From Nostoc piscinale CENA21 (GTDB lineage: Bacteria; Cyanobacteriota; Cyanobacteriia; Cyanobacteriales; Nostocaceae): a stretch of 64,000 bases of DNA. Under the pieces are notes generated by a model, which ran no database searches, was not told the origin of the DNA, and saw nothing but the letters and a program-made list of their open reading frames with translations. The stretch is from NCBI RefSeq assembly GCF_001298445.1, contig NZ_CP012036.1, positions 419,267 through 483,266 on the forward strand. The letters run 5' to 3'. Shown in pieces: positions 26,124 through 35,301 of this stretch. The position numbers were made by a program, and so were the translations under genes. Position 1 is the stretch's first letter. Every line of letters starts with the position of its first letter.

Positions 26124-26907
26124 GGCGTTGCATAATGAGAATATGAATTAGGGTGAATCTTCATGGAATGTCCGCGTTGTAATTCCTCTCATATCCGTAA
26201 GAACGGTAGACAAAGAGGTAAACAAAACTACATTTGTGCAGATTGTGGTCGTCAATTTATTGAATATCACAATCAAAAGGGTTATGGTGACGAAATTAAA
26301 CGAGAATGCTTAGAAATGTATGTTAATGGTTCTGGTTTCCGTGCCATAGAAAGAGTAAAAAAAAGTACATCATACAACAGTAATTTATTGGGTGAAACAA
26401 ATGGGTGGTCAGTTACCAGAACATCCCGAAACAGCTGAAATACCTGAAATAACTGAAAATTGATGAATTAGAAACTTTTGTCGGGTCAAAAAAAACAAAA
26501 TTTGGGTATGGAGTGTAGTCAACCACAAGACTTCGGGGATTTTAGGATGGGTTTTAGGAGATAGAAGTTCAGAAACTTTTCAACAGTTGTGGCAGAGGAT
26601 TAAAGCGTGGAACTCATATTTTTATGTAACGGATGGCTATCCGGTTTATCCATGTTTTATTAATCAAGAAGACCATCTTGTGTGTAAAACTTATATGACA
26701 CGAGTAGAAGGTGAAAATAGCAGATTAAGACATTATTTAGCCCGATTACATAGAAAGACTTTTTGTTATTCTAAGTCAGTAGAAATGCTGGAACTCTCTA
26801 TTAGATTGTTAGTTTATTATCTCCAGCATCGTTGTATTCCAATGCGGGAGCAAAGCCCCCGCGAGGATATAGCGATCGCATAATTCATATTGTGATTCAG
26901 CAACGCC
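26124..26907 (+). mobile_element. IS1-family insertion sequence, inactive
   Basis: Imperfect 27-bp terminal inverted repeats bound the element: GGCGTTGCATAATGAGAATA at 26124 and the inverse of GGCGTTGCTGAATCACAATA ending at 26907 (23 of 27 positions match). The length of about 784 bp and a transposase with an N-terminal zinc ribbon fit the IS1 family. No target-site duplication is visible at the edges (AGAAAAAAC on the left, AAGTTTTGT on the right), indicating an old or rearranged insertion. Confidence 0.8.
26163..26883 (+). pseudogene. IS1-family transposase with three single-base indels
   Basis: The N-terminus has the InsA-like zinc ribbon (CPRCNSSHIRKNG, CADCGRQF) and a helix-turn-helix. 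Reading through requires removing one A at the A8 run 26357-26364, removing one A at 26456-26459, and adding one A (or slipping -1) at the A8C site 26488-26495. The corrected frame gives WVKQMG, ELETFVGSKKNKIWVW, ILGWVLGDRSSETF, YVTDGYPVYP and RVEGENSRLRHYLARLHRKT, the InsB catalytic part. IS1 elements normally use one -1 shift at an A-run followed by C, so the third site could be a genuine relic of that. Confidence 0.8.
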
Positions 26908-26941
26908 AAGTTTTGTTGAGTAAATCGGTTGAAGTTCCTAC

Positions 26942-27922
26942 TCAGCACTCAGCAGTAGCTTTTTGAGTTAACAAATACTCATAAACAACACACACAGTCA
27001 ACCAAACTAAACCGGCGGCGTAACCAGCAATCACATCACTAGGCCAATGTACTCCCAAATATAGCCGACTAAAACCAATAGCCAAGATTAAAATTACCGT
27101 CAAAGTGAAAATCTGCGATCGCCATTGGGGAAATTCTTGGGATAAAGAATAGCCGATGCAACCATAAACCACTATTGACACCATTGCATGGCCACTGGGA
27201 AAACTGTAATGATTCACATTAATAATGTAATCCCACAATGCCGGACGCGTCCTGACAAACAATTCTTTCAGCAGAAAATTTAAACTAATTCCACCAACTG
27301 CTGCCATCCCAAAGGTAGTAGCTTGGAGGTAACGGCGGCGATGAAGCAGAATTGCTTCCCATGTTAAACAAGTCAACAATAGCAATGGTGGCTCACCAAA
27401 GGAAGTGATACCCACCATAATTTGGTCTAATAAAGGCGTGTGTAGTTTTTGAATCGCTAATAAAATCCGGGTATCTAAGCCATTGCTGTTTAAGATTGCT
27501 GTCCCCAAGGATAAAGCCGAAAAAGCTGCGGCTACGGGAATTATTTGACTCGGCAATTGATTGATGGCCGCATTTGACAGCCCAAATGGAGTAATACTTT
27601 TACTAGGAATAAGTTCTGGTGCGGTGCTGGGGGGTAATTGTTTATCACTTCTTTTGTAGTCTAAAACAATATTTTGTAGCATCCAGGCGATCGCATTGGG
27701 ACTAAAATCTGGCTGAAACAGTACCAAAACATTGCCTGTTAAATGGTTCGCACTGGCTTGCAAAATGCCGTTTTTCTGGAATAATCGTAATTCTAAATAT
27801 TTTTTTAGAGCTAGAGAATTATGCAGCCCCTTGACTTTGTATCTAGCTCTACCTTTGATAGAAGTATGTAAGGCTCGAATTAAAGAATGTTCCCCAAGAA
27901 GACTGCCAAAATCAGTGTTCAT
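26942..27922 (-). CDS. PAP2-family phosphatase with N-terminal heavy-metal-associated-like domain
   Basis: A 326-residue membrane protein. Residues about 15-95 resemble an HMA-type ferredoxin-like domain (KGRARYKVKGL, QASANHLTGNVLVLF) but lack the CxxC metal site. Five to six membrane helices and the PAP2 phosphatase motifs follow: KELFVRTRP (219-227), PSGH (242-245) and SRLYLGVHWPSD (285-296). PAP2 enzymes remove phosphate from lipid phosphates such as phosphatidate or undecaprenyl-PP. The fusion occurs in cyanobacteria as I recall, and the substrate is unknown. Confidence 0.8.
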   Translation of the reverse strand: MNTDFGSLLGEHSLIRALHTSIKGRARYKVKGLHNSLALKKYLELRLFQKNGILQASANHLTGNVLVLFQPDFSPNAIAWMLQNIVLDYKRSDKQLPPSTAPELIPSKSITPFGLSNAAINQLPSQIIPVAAAFSALSLGTAILNSNGLDTRILLAIQKLHTPLLDQIMVGITSFGEPPLLLLTCLTWEAILLHRRRYLQATTFGMAAVGGISLNFLLKELFVRTRPALWDYIINVNHYSFPSGHAMVSIVVYGCIGYSLSQEFPQWRSQIFTLTVILILAIGFSRLYLGVHWPSDVIAGYAAGLVWLTVCVVYEYLLTQKATAEC

Positions 27923-28107
27923 GTTTCTGCTTCACAAATTTTTGTAATAGTTACCAAAGTCAAGAGAACTGAAAATCCCTTGCTCACATAGTATCAAGCG
28001 TTTTCCACTCTTCACTCCTTATCACAATAGTTATCAAAAAATAAATTTTGTGGGCAAATTTTGACAAGTGCGTTGATAATTGCGTCAAAGTATCAGCAGG
28101 AGGAAAC

Positions 28108-28617
28108 ATGAGTTTCTATCGTAGTCGGAAAATTGTCGCAGCGTTGTTAATTTCAGTATTATTACTAACAACAGCTTGTAGTCCAAAAACCCCCGGACGG
28201 TTTGACCAAGCGCAACAAGAAAGTACTAAACAAAAAAGTGGTCAAGCAGTTGCTAAGACTGCTACCCAAGGAAGTGAATTTAACAAATTCTTCCCCAAAT
28301 CGGGTGGTGGTTACGAAAGTGCTTTTGCTCAAGAGAAAAAAGGCTTTGCAGAAGCCAAGCTGAAAAAAGGCGGGAAAGAAGTAGCCCTGCTGTCAATTTC
28401 GGATACTAGCAGCACCCCAGAAGCAGCCGCCAAATTCTCTAAAAGTACCAAAAAGATTGCAGGATATCCGGCTGTAGAACAAGGAAAAACCGCAACGGCA
28501 GTTTTAGTAGGTAAATATCAAGTCAAGGTTCTATCCAAAGCTACAACATTTACAGCCAGCGATCGCGCCGATTGGATTAGTAAATTCAATCTTAATGGTT
28601 TAGCCAAACTTAAATAA
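28108..28617 (+). CDS. Small lipoprotein (169 aa)
   Basis: ATG 28108 has a strong ribosome site (AGGAGGAAAC), so the longer frame from 28048 is rejected. A signal sequence ends in the lipobox LLTTAC with Cys24 as the lipidation site. The mature part is Lys/Ala/Ser-rich (FNKFFPKSGGGYE, EKKGFAEAKLKKGGKEVALLS). No enzymatic motif is present and no family name is recalled. It is probably membrane-tethered on the outer face of the inner membrane or on the outer membrane. The next gene follows 53 bases later and may be co-transcribed. Confidence 0.75.
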   Translation: MSFYRSRKIVAALLISVLLLTTACSPKTPGRFDQAQQESTKQKSGQAVAKTATQGSEFNKFFPKSGGGYESAFAQEKKGFAEAKLKKGGKEVALLSISDTSSTPEAAAKFSKSTKKIAGYPAVEQGKTATAVLVGKYQVKVLSKATTFTASDRADWISKFNLNGLAKLK

Positions 28618-28670
28618 TCGGTACTCAAAATCTTTAGACATAGCAATTGCAGCCAGGAGAGGAGATTTTT

Positions 28671-29558
28671 GTGAACAAACCTATTTTTGAATTAGTTGAT
28701 CAACTACCTACTGGTGGTTTAACTGTATCTGTGTTGAAGGCTTTAGATTTTGTGGCACCTGGTGAGTGGCAAAATACTGTTGGTTTTGTTAACACCATCA
28801 AAACTGTGACTGGTGAAGATGATGAAAGTTTAATTCAACAAATTGGCGAACGGGCGATTTATTTGTACAATGATCGCTCTCAAGGCTATCAACGGGCTAT
28901 GTGGCTTTATCAAACAGTTGATGCTACTGATAAAGCCCTCGGTGCAGCAGCTTTAGCCAACAAAGTCGGTGAAACAATTCCGCTATTGGGTTTTCTCAAC
29001 TCTGTGACTCCCAAACCAGATAAAGCACAAACCATCGATTTGTCCTTAAAAGTAGTAGCTGAATTGGTAGCTTTCTGTCAAATTAATGGTATTCCTGGAG
29101 ACAGCATTGGTGATTTTGTTGGTGCTTTAGGAGATTATAGTGGTGAATCACTCATCCGCTTGGCAGCATTAGTTTGTATTGATGGTGTGATACCTCTAGG
29201 CCCAGATTTCATCGATAAAGCACTATCTTTTATCAGTACCCTTAATCCCCAGGATTTATCACAAAACCAAACTTTTAACACTATTCAAGATGCAATTCCT
29301 GGTAACGGTACTAGCGGTAAACTCGACTTTATTGGTCAAAGTCTTGATTCTGTTAAAGGTTGGATGAATGGGTTTGTTGCCCAAAATAATTTAACTCAGC
29401 AAAATGTTGTCAGTCACTTGAAAAGTTTTGTCGAATTCAGCGACGACAAGTTAGATTATTTGGCAGCTTTCTTAGATTTATCTACCAATTATTATGAGCA
29501 TACAGGCACACAAACTTTAGCACGTCGTTTAATTGAACGCGCCGTTGCTGAAATTTAG
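28671..29558 (+). CDS. Conserved-type hypothetical protein (295 aa), GTG start
   Basis: GTG 28671 has the ribosome site GGAGAGGAGATTTTT. The product, starting MNKPIFELVDQLPTGGL, is a soluble, mainly helical protein with no signal peptide. Recurring aliphatic/acidic helices appear (LSLKVVAELVAFCQINGIPGD, LIRLAALVCIDGVIPLGPDF). I recognise no domain. A perfect STRR-based hairpin just after its stop probably terminates transcription. Confidence 0.7.
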   Translation: MNKPIFELVDQLPTGGLTVSVLKALDFVAPGEWQNTVGFVNTIKTVTGEDDESLIQQIGERAIYLYNDRSQGYQRAMWLYQTVDATDKALGAAALANKVGETIPLLGFLNSVTPKPDKAQTIDLSLKVVAELVAFCQINGIPGDSIGDFVGALGDYSGESLIRLAALVCIDGVIPLGPDFIDKALSFISTLNPQDLSQNQTFNTIQDAIPGNGTSGKLDFIGQSLDSVKGWMNGFVAQNNLTQQNVVSHLKSFVEFSDDKLDYLAAFLDLSTNYYEHTGTQTLARRLIERAVAEI

Positions 29559-29570
29559 CTAAGGCGAATA

Positions 29571-29613
29571 TTTAGTCATTAGTCATGGGTATCTACAAAT
29601 GACTAATGACTAA
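29571..29613 (+). terminator. STRR-based hairpin terminator
   Basis: TTTAGTCATTAGTCAT (29571-29586) pairs with ATGACTAATGACTAA (29599-29613) over a 12-base loop, 13 bases after the stop of the preceding gene. The stem consists of heptamer units (AGTCATT). No long T-run follows, so efficiency is uncertain. Confidence 0.6.
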
Positions 29614-29713
29614 TTAGTAAAACAAGGCAAAAGTCAAAAGGAAAAAGAAAGAATAGTGATAACACAAGCTTTTTAGCAATTTCTTATGGTCTGTTTATTT
29701 ACGCCGAACTGTA

Positions 29714-30469
29714 CTATAGATTTAAATTTTCAACGATCGCACTCAAATAAGGCTGAAAAATTACTAAATTTTCCAGCTTTTCAAACTTACCTGTCACCGC
29801 ACCGGGGTCAAAAGCTGTACTAATTATATAAAGCGAATTTCCATCAAAGGCGGCATAACTAATATATTGCTCTTGTAAACCACCTTCAGCTTTAATTCCT
29901 GTAAAGCCATAGCGGATTCCGGGTAAATTACTAATTGATATCTCTTCTAATGGGTGAGTTGCAAAAATCAATTTATTGCCGTTACTTTTCTGACGGTCTT
30001 TACTCAAAGAATCATAATAATCTCCCGCCCAAGCTTTCAAAGCGGCGATAGCTTTGCTGCGATTAGCAGAATTTTTATAATCTAATTTCGAGTCTAGAGG
30101 AATACCTGCATCGGCAAGATGCTTTTGCAAGTTGGGATTTTTACTCACTTGAGCAACACTAATCTCAACTGTACCTAAAACTTCACCTTGAGCAGATACA
30201 CACAACAAAGGGGCATTTCCCTGACAAGGAATCACTTGCCAGCCACTAGGCACGACAATATTATTACCTAAGACTTTTTGCCACAGATTTCCTGCTGTGG
30301 GCGGAGAAGTTTCTCCCACAGCAATTTGAGTAGCTGTTTTAGATGCAGGTGCGGCTTGGTTCTTGGTTTCTACTTTAGTTCCAGCAAAGTAGGGAAGCAC
30401 AAATTTTGCCCCCACTGGCATTAACAAGAGTAAGACTACAGCTATAAACAGATGATAAACACGCAACAT
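29714..30469 (-). CDS. Hypothetical protein with N-terminal membrane anchor (251 aa)
   Basis: Residues 1-25 form a hydrophobic anchor or uncleaved signal (YHLFIAVVLLLLMPVGAKFVL). A Ser/Thr/Ala-rich linker to about 60 precedes a mixed domain (NNIVVPSGWQVIPC, GEVLGTVEISVAQV, NLPGIRYGFTG, YISYAAFDGNSLYIIS). Two cysteines (PCQGNAPLLC) could form a disulfide. No known family recognised; a periplasmic location is inferred. It is followed upstream by repeat copy C. Confidence 0.65.
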   Translation of the reverse strand: MLRVYHLFIAVVLLLLMPVGAKFVLPYFAGTKVETKNQAAPASKTATQIAVGETSPPTAGNLWQKVLGNNIVVPSGWQVIPCQGNAPLLCVSAQGEVLGTVEISVAQVSKNPNLQKHLADAGIPLDSKLDYKNSANRSKAIAALKAWAGDYYDSLSKDRQKSNGNKLIFATHPLEEISISNLPGIRYGFTGIKAEGGLQEQYISYAAFDGNSLYIISTAFDPGAVTGKFEKLENLVIFQPYLSAIVENLNL

Positions 30470-30527
30470 TTTGGGAAAATTCAGGGGCAGAAATTACTGA
30501 ATCAGGCTACAGACTACAACATTTATC

Positions 30528-30594
30528 GGACTTACGCACCAATATGATCTGTGGAGATTGGGTGTAAGAGTTTTGAACACTACACCCTTACAAA
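30528..30594 (+). repeat. Interspersed repeat copy C (GGACTTACGCA family)
   Basis: It starts GGACTTACGCACCAATATG, then CTGTGGAGATTGGGTGTAAG, and ends near CTACACCCTTAC. It is closest in internal pattern to copy A (both have TTTTGAACAC). Confidence 0.7.
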
Positions 30595-30597
30595 TAA

Positions 30598-30625
30598 GTC
30601 AAAAGTTAAAAGTTAAAAGTAAAAA
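30598..30625. repeat. Heptamer STRR array (GTTAAAA type, 4 units)
   Basis: Contiguous units GTCAAAA, GTTAAAA, GTTAAAA, GTAAAAA. Its inverse (TTTTACTTTTG) follows at about 30,630, so the pair can form a hairpin downstream of the minus-strand DUF3086 gene. Confidence 0.7.
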
Positions 30626-30664
30626 ACTCTTTTACTTTTGAATCTTTACTTTGGACTTTTCCTA

Positions 30665-31924
30665 TTAAAAATCATCATCATAATTTCTCATAGTTTTAGG
30701 GTCAGGAGCAAAGGCTAACCACAAAGGAAATTGTAGTATGCCTAAACTGATTTGTTCTTCGGAATCGTCAATGATAATTAAAGGTAATTGATTTGCTTTC
30801 ACCAAACGGTCGGCTTTTTGGGCTAAAGCATCTGGCGCTTCAAATAATACAACTCCTCGGTCAGGGCCAAAATCTGGGCGACCGATACCCAAACAGTCTT
30901 GTAAACCCCGCCGCCATTCACCCAAGCGTTCTGGTGTGTTGGCTAAAACCAAAGTCCGGACGCGATCGCCATACAATTTATGTAATATCGAAATAATCGC
31001 CGAAGCAATCAAAGTATTCTGCAACCGGCTACCCATCGTCCGCAAAGCACCCCGTCCCCCTTGGCCAAAAAACCAATTCGAGACACGTTCTGCATGAACT
31101 GGTTCAAAGGTGCGGCGTAATTGCCAAGCCGGGCCATAATAATCTGGTTTGTTGCGATATTGGTCAATCAAGCGGCGGACTTGCTTGGCTGTATCTTGAA
31201 ATTGCTGTTGGGCAAATTGGGGTGTAATTGCTTCTGGTTCTGCGGGTTTAGCTTCTTTAACAGTTGGCTTTTCGCGTTCTCTAACTTCTGGTACCAGTTG
31301 TAACTGCTCGGCGGCGGTGGCTAAGTCTTGTAAGCTACCAGTCAGATAATCTTTAAAACCTTGCACACGAATAGCCAAATCTTGCGATGCACCTGCAAAA
31401 GTCGTTCGCATTTCGTTGCGGATGCGTTCTTGACGGCGTTCTAACTGTTCTACAGAAATTTGTAGGGCTTGTTTGCGTTGTTCTAATTGTGCTAATGATT
31501 CCTGCACAATACGCCCCAATGAAGTTTGCGTTTCACTTAATTGTGTTTGCAGCGTATTGTAGGTTACTTGCAAACTCGCAATTTCGGCTTTGAGTGCAGC
31601 TTCAGTTTCTTGCAACTGAGCTAATCTTTGCGCTGCATCTGCGTGTAAGGAATTATTCGTTGATTCTGATTCAGCGTTCAATCCTAATGCAGTTGTCTGT
31701 GTTGTTAAAGGAAATTCTGGGTCTGGTTCATCTGTCAAACTAGCCAATTCTATACTTGTGTTGCTGGGTTCTGTGTCAACTACGGAAGCAGTTGCTTCTG
31801 GTTCCAGAACTGAGTCTCCAGATGAATTTTCTGGGTTTTCTGTTGTCGGGTTTTCTGGTTGTATTTGCTCCAACCACTCATCTATTGGTTCTGGAGTTTG
31901 AGATGACTCAGGATTCATAAACAA
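30665..31924 (-). CDS. DUF3086 domain protein
   Basis: A 419-residue cyanobacterial protein. The first 95 residues are acidic, Ser/Thr/Glu-rich and probably disordered. About 95-215 is a long coiled coil (AQLQETEAALKAEIASLQ, LEQRKQALQISVEQLERRQERI). The C-terminal globular domain (about 250-419) carries GPAWQLRRTFEPVHAERV, NWFFGQGGRGAL and ILQFPLWLAFAPDP, features I associate with DUF3086. Function unknown. It lies third in a minus-strand cluster after an MlaE-type permease and DUF3119, a linkage that suggests a role in lipid transport or envelope organisation. ATG 31918 is an alternative start. Confidence 0.75.
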   Translation of the reverse strand: MFMNPESSQTPEPIDEWLEQIQPENPTTENPENSSGDSVLEPEATASVVDTEPSNTSIELASLTDEPDPEFPLTTQTTALGLNAESESTNNSLHADAAQRLAQLQETEAALKAEIASLQVTYNTLQTQLSETQTSLGRIVQESLAQLEQRKQALQISVEQLERRQERIRNEMRTTFAGASQDLAIRVQGFKDYLTGSLQDLATAAEQLQLVPEVREREKPTVKEAKPAEPEAITPQFAQQQFQDTAKQVRRLIDQYRNKPDYYGPAWQLRRTFEPVHAERVSNWFFGQGGRGALRTMGSRLQNTLIASAIISILHKLYGDRVRTLVLANTPERLGEWRRGLQDCLGIGRPDFGPDRGVVLFEAPDALAQKADRLVKANQLPLIIIDDSEEQISLGILQFPLWLAFAPDPKTMRNYDDDF

Positions 31925-32036
31925 TAATCTAATTCCTAGACGCGAATAAATTTTTTTGGTTATTTGTCAATAGTCATTGGTAATTAGTCATTTGTGTATT
32001 ATCCAAAACTGTTAACCATTGACTATTGACTCAGAC

Positions 32037-32453
32037 TTATATACGGGGACAGCGTTCTTCCAAACAGGTTTTTAAAGTGTTGGGGTCGAACAAAATTGGT
32101 AAAAAGTGAATACTGTTAATTTCTTTAAAATAAAACAGAACTGGAAAGCTATTCCAGAATATCCGCCAGTTTTGCCATTCTCGGTAGGGAAAACGCCGAA
32201 TTAACTTCTCACCTCTGTAAATATCTAAGTCGGTGGCAGTAAATTGCAAGCGTAATGTTACAGTTTGAAACAAAAGAAACAAGCCAAAAACTGCGATCGC
32301 TCCTCCCACCAAAGGTTGCACAATTACAATGGGAATCGCTGCCAGCACCAACACAACAGGGATATTGTAACTAGGTTTGAGTTCCACTGTGGCTGTAGAA
32401 TTAGGCGCAAATGAACTGGTCACTGTTTCAAATCCTGTTTTGGTAGTAGACAT
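32037..32453 (-). CDS. DUF3119 family membrane protein
   Basis: A 138-residue protein with two close hydrophobic segments (about 30-62: IPVVLVLAAIPIVIVQPLVGGAIAVFGLFLLFQ). A soluble C-terminal part has LDIYRGEKLIRRFPYREWQNWRIFW and ends in ERCPRI. This fits the cyanobacteria/chloroplast DUF3119 family, commonly found beside MlaE-type permeases. It starts 92 bases after the permease stop and lies 113 bases before the DUF3086 gene start, all on the minus strand. Confidence 0.75.
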   Translation of the reverse strand: MSTTKTGFETVTSSFAPNSTATVELKPSYNIPVVLVLAAIPIVIVQPLVGGAIAVFGLFLLFQTVTLRLQFTATDLDIYRGEKLIRRFPYREWQNWRIFWNSFPVLFYFKEINSIHFLPILFDPNTLKTCLEERCPRI

Positions 32454-32544
32454 CTTTTTTATTTTAGGATTAGGGGCTAAGGACTAGAGATGAAAAAATA
32501 ATTTTTACAGTACTTTATTTTGCCTGCCACCTCTAACCCCTGTT

Positions 32545-33342
32545 TTAAAACCCTTTAACAAAAGCACTACCCGCACCTTGAAACATCAACCACGACAAAA
32601 AGAAGTTGCTAATAAATATCAGCAGCAAAGCCGTGACTACAGCGGTTGTGGTTGATTGTCCTACGCCTTTAGCGCCCCCTGTGGTTGTCATACCCCAACT
32701 GCACCCAACAACCGCGATTAATAAGCCGAAACATACAGCTTTCACCAAGGCACTACATATATCCCAAGTGTCTATTAGGTTGCGAGCAGAGTCTAGAAAT
32801 ACTGTATCAGCCAGTCCGTATATATGAGTAGCAATGATCAAGCCACCAAACATCCCGGTGATTAAAGACAACAATGTTAAAACTGGCAGCATTAAGCAGC
32901 AAGCAATCATTCGCGGAATCACTAAATAATCGATGGGGTCTGTTTTTAATATCAGCAGTGCATCAATTTGTTCTGTTACCCGCATAGTGCCGATTTCTGC
33001 GGCAAAGGCAGAACCCACCCGTCCGGCTAAAACTACTGCTGTGAGTACTGGTGAAAGTTCTCTGGTTAAAGCTACTGCTAATACACCACCCACAAGATTA
33101 CCCGCACCAAAGTTAATAAACTCTCGCGCTACCTGAATAGTAAACACAGCACCCACAAAGATTGCGGTTAACAAAGCAATAAATAAAGAGTCTGGCCCTA
33201 CGGCTGCCATTTGCTCTAAAGTGTTACGCCAATGAATCTTGCCACGCAGCAGGTGAACTATTACTTGTCCACTCAGAAAGACCGCTGCCAACAATCGCTG
33301 TCCCCACGCTGCTAAACTGGAATTAGATGTAATCTGGCTCAA
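32545..33342 (-). CDS. MlaE-family lipid ABC transporter permease
   Basis: A 265-residue integral membrane protein with five or six helices. MlaE/TGD1 family features are ALLTAIFVGAVFTIQVAREFI, ALTRELSPVLTAVVLAGRVGSAFAAEIGTMRVTEQIDAL and the C-terminal FFLSWLMFQGAG. Family members move phospholipids or other lipids between membranes together with an ATPase and an MCE-domain protein, neither of which is in this window. It probably leads the operon with DUF3119 and DUF3086. Confidence 0.9.
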   Translation of the reverse strand: MSQITSNSSLAAWGQRLLAAVFLSGQVIVHLLRGKIHWRNTLEQMAAVGPDSLFIALLTAIFVGAVFTIQVAREFINFGAGNLVGGVLAVALTRELSPVLTAVVLAGRVGSAFAAEIGTMRVTEQIDALLILKTDPIDYLVIPRMIACCLMLPVLTLLSLITGMFGGLIIATHIYGLADTVFLDSARNLIDTWDICSALVKAVCFGLLIAVVGCSWGMTTTGGAKGVGQSTTTAVVTALLLIFISNFFLSWLMFQGAGSAFVKGF

Positions 33343-33733
33343 TTTTCTGTAGCTAACTCGGTAATTGCCTTAAGAATAGCGAAAGTTTATAGTCAATAGT
33401 CAATAGTCATTTGTTAATACTCCCCACTCTCTCTTCTTGCCTCGGCTCACGTTAACTTACTTTAAAGTTACTCTCATAAAATAAAGCTTTGCCTACACAT
33501 ATTTACAATGTGTGGTATTTAGTAGAGATAAGCTCAAACACTGAATTAGTAAAGGTTTTATCGCTGCTCAAGTTGATTTTTTTGCGAAGCAGCTCATTTT
33601 GTTACTGTCTGTTTTTTTAATGAAAACTTAAGATTTTTGACAGATTGGCCTCCAAGGGGCGATCGCACGTATTGTAGAAGATGAAAGATAGTTATTAGGC
33701 TGTTGTGCGTTGTCTTGCTGGAGGTTGTCTTTC

Positions 33734-34030
33734 ATGACTTTTTTGTTGAACTTTCTGCGTTCCCTAGTCGTTACGGTTATTTTTAGCTTTGTTGCACCAA
33801 TATTTTTAGTCGGTGGTATTTTGTTACTTTTAGCTGTGATTGGTTATTTGCCAGGATTGCAAACAATCACAGAAGCTAGTGCCGCAGGGATATTAAATTT
33901 TCTAGCGATTTTTGGTAATGGTACACCCCTACGCGGGCTAGTGATCATCGGTTTAACCTGGAGTTTTGTCGGCGCATTATTCGATTCTTATGCGTATTAT
34001 CGTTGTCAAATTCTCCGCATAGACTCTTAA
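33734..34030 (+). CDS. Small membrane protein (98 aa)
   Basis: ATG 33734 with GGAGGTTGTCTTTC upstream is preferred to the earlier frame start at 33710. Two or three hydrophobic segments make up nearly the whole protein (LVVTVIFSFVAPIFLVGGILLLLAVIGYLPG, LVIIGLTWSFVGALF). Conserved-looking but unrecognised. It stands alone between AT-rich gaps. Confidence 0.7.
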   Translation: MTFLLNFLRSLVVTVIFSFVAPIFLVGGILLLLAVIGYLPGLQTITEASAAGILNFLAIFGNGTPLRGLVIIGLTWSFVGALFDSYAYYRCQILRIDS

Positions 34031-34381
34031 GTAAATTGCGTAAATCGTCAGGTTTGAATCGGCTAGTAAAAAGTTGAAAAATCAAATAAATTAAGCATTG
34101 TAGATTTAAAATCCAATCCTATTTAGAATAGGAATTATAAATTTAACTTGTAAAATTAATCACTTAATTATTAATCATCACAGTCTGAGTTAGGCAGAAC
34201 TTAGCAACTGCGATCGCACAATAGCTCACAAAGAAGTGCTGAGTTAAATATAGAGTATATTTACTCAGCACTCAGCACTATATTTGCGTCTGCTATAAAA
34301 TGCTTGAATAGCGGAATGCCCATTTATTTTAAGCTCTGGGCATTTTATAGTGAGATTATATACGAGGTTTTTTGACTGCTC

Positions 34382-35203
34382 ATGGTTTGGCCGTTTAAAT
34401 CCAAGTTTCGTAAACAAATTGCGCGGATTGAAATTACAGGTGCGATCGCAAGTGCTACTCGCAAACGTGTATTAGAAGCCCTCAAGACCGTAGAAGAAAA
34501 GAAATTTCCGGCTTTGCTTTTACGCATCGATAGCCCTGGGGGAACAGTAGGCGACTCCCAAGAAATTTACAGCGCCCTGAAGCGACTGCGCGAAAAAACC
34601 AAAATTGTTGCTAGTTTTGGTAATATTTCTGCCTCCGGTGGAGTTTACATCGGTATGGGAGCCGAACACATTATGGCTAACCCCGGAACCATCACCGGTA
34701 GCATTGGTGTAATTCTGCGTGGTAATAACTTAGAACGCTTGCTCGACAAAATCGGTGTTTCTTTCAAAGTCATTAAGTCAGGGCCTTACAAAGACATTTT
34801 GTCGTTTGATCGGGAATTAACAGAACCAGAACAACACATTCTGCAAGAATTGATTGACACCAGCTACCAGCAGTTTGTCCAAACTGTCGCCGAGGGTCGT
34901 TCTTTAGCCGTAGAGACTGTGAGAAGTTTTGCCGATGGCCGGATTTTTACCGGGCAGCAAGCTTTAGAATTGGGAATTGTAGACCGCCTAGGAACAGAAG
35001 AAGATGCGCGTCGGTGGACAGCAGAACTAGTCGGTCTTGACCCCGAAAAAACCCCATGCTTTACCCTTGAAGAACCCAAACCTTTGTTAAGTCGGATTCT
35101 ACCAGGGAGTCGTCAGGTTTCATCAAGATTGAGTGCTGGTGCTGACTGGCTAGAATTTGAAATGTCTACTAGTGGTCTGCCATTGTGGTTATATAGACCA
35201 TAA
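34382..35203 (+). CDS. sppA: Signal peptide peptidase SppA (S49 family)
   Basis: A 273-residue short-form SppA serine peptidase that degrades leftover signal peptides in the membrane; it lacks the duplicated domain of E. coli SppA. The Ser85 nucleophile is in GNISASGGVYIGMG and the general-base Lys137 in GPYKDILSFDRELT. LRIDSPGGTVGDSQEI is also diagnostic. The N-terminus is basic and has no clear membrane helix. A gap of about 350 bases upstream contains inverted heptamer-like repeats near 34,240-34,285. Confidence 0.88.
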   Translation: MVWPFKSKFRKQIARIEITGAIASATRKRVLEALKTVEEKKFPALLLRIDSPGGTVGDSQEIYSALKRLREKTKIVASFGNISASGGVYIGMGAEHIMANPGTITGSIGVILRGNNLERLLDKIGVSFKVIKSGPYKDILSFDRELTEPEQHILQELIDTSYQQFVQTVAEGRSLAVETVRSFADGRIFTGQQALELGIVDRLGTEEDARRWTAELVGLDPEKTPCFTLEEPKPLLSRILPGSRQVSSRLSAGADWLEFEMSTSGLPLWLYRP

Positions 35204-35250
35204 ATGTTATTGGTTATTGGTCATTAGTCATTTGCCCTTTGTTAATGACT

Positions 35251-35278
35251 TTTGACTTTTGACCTTTGACTTTTGACT
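35251..35278. repeat. Heptamer STRR array (TTTGACT type, 4 units)
   Basis: Contiguous TTTGACT, TTTGACC, TTTGACT, TTTGACT between sppA and aroH, ending 9 bases before the aroH ribosome site AGGAGG. Confidence 0.8.
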
Positions 35279-35301
35279 TTTAAATCAGGAGGATTTTTGG
35301 C

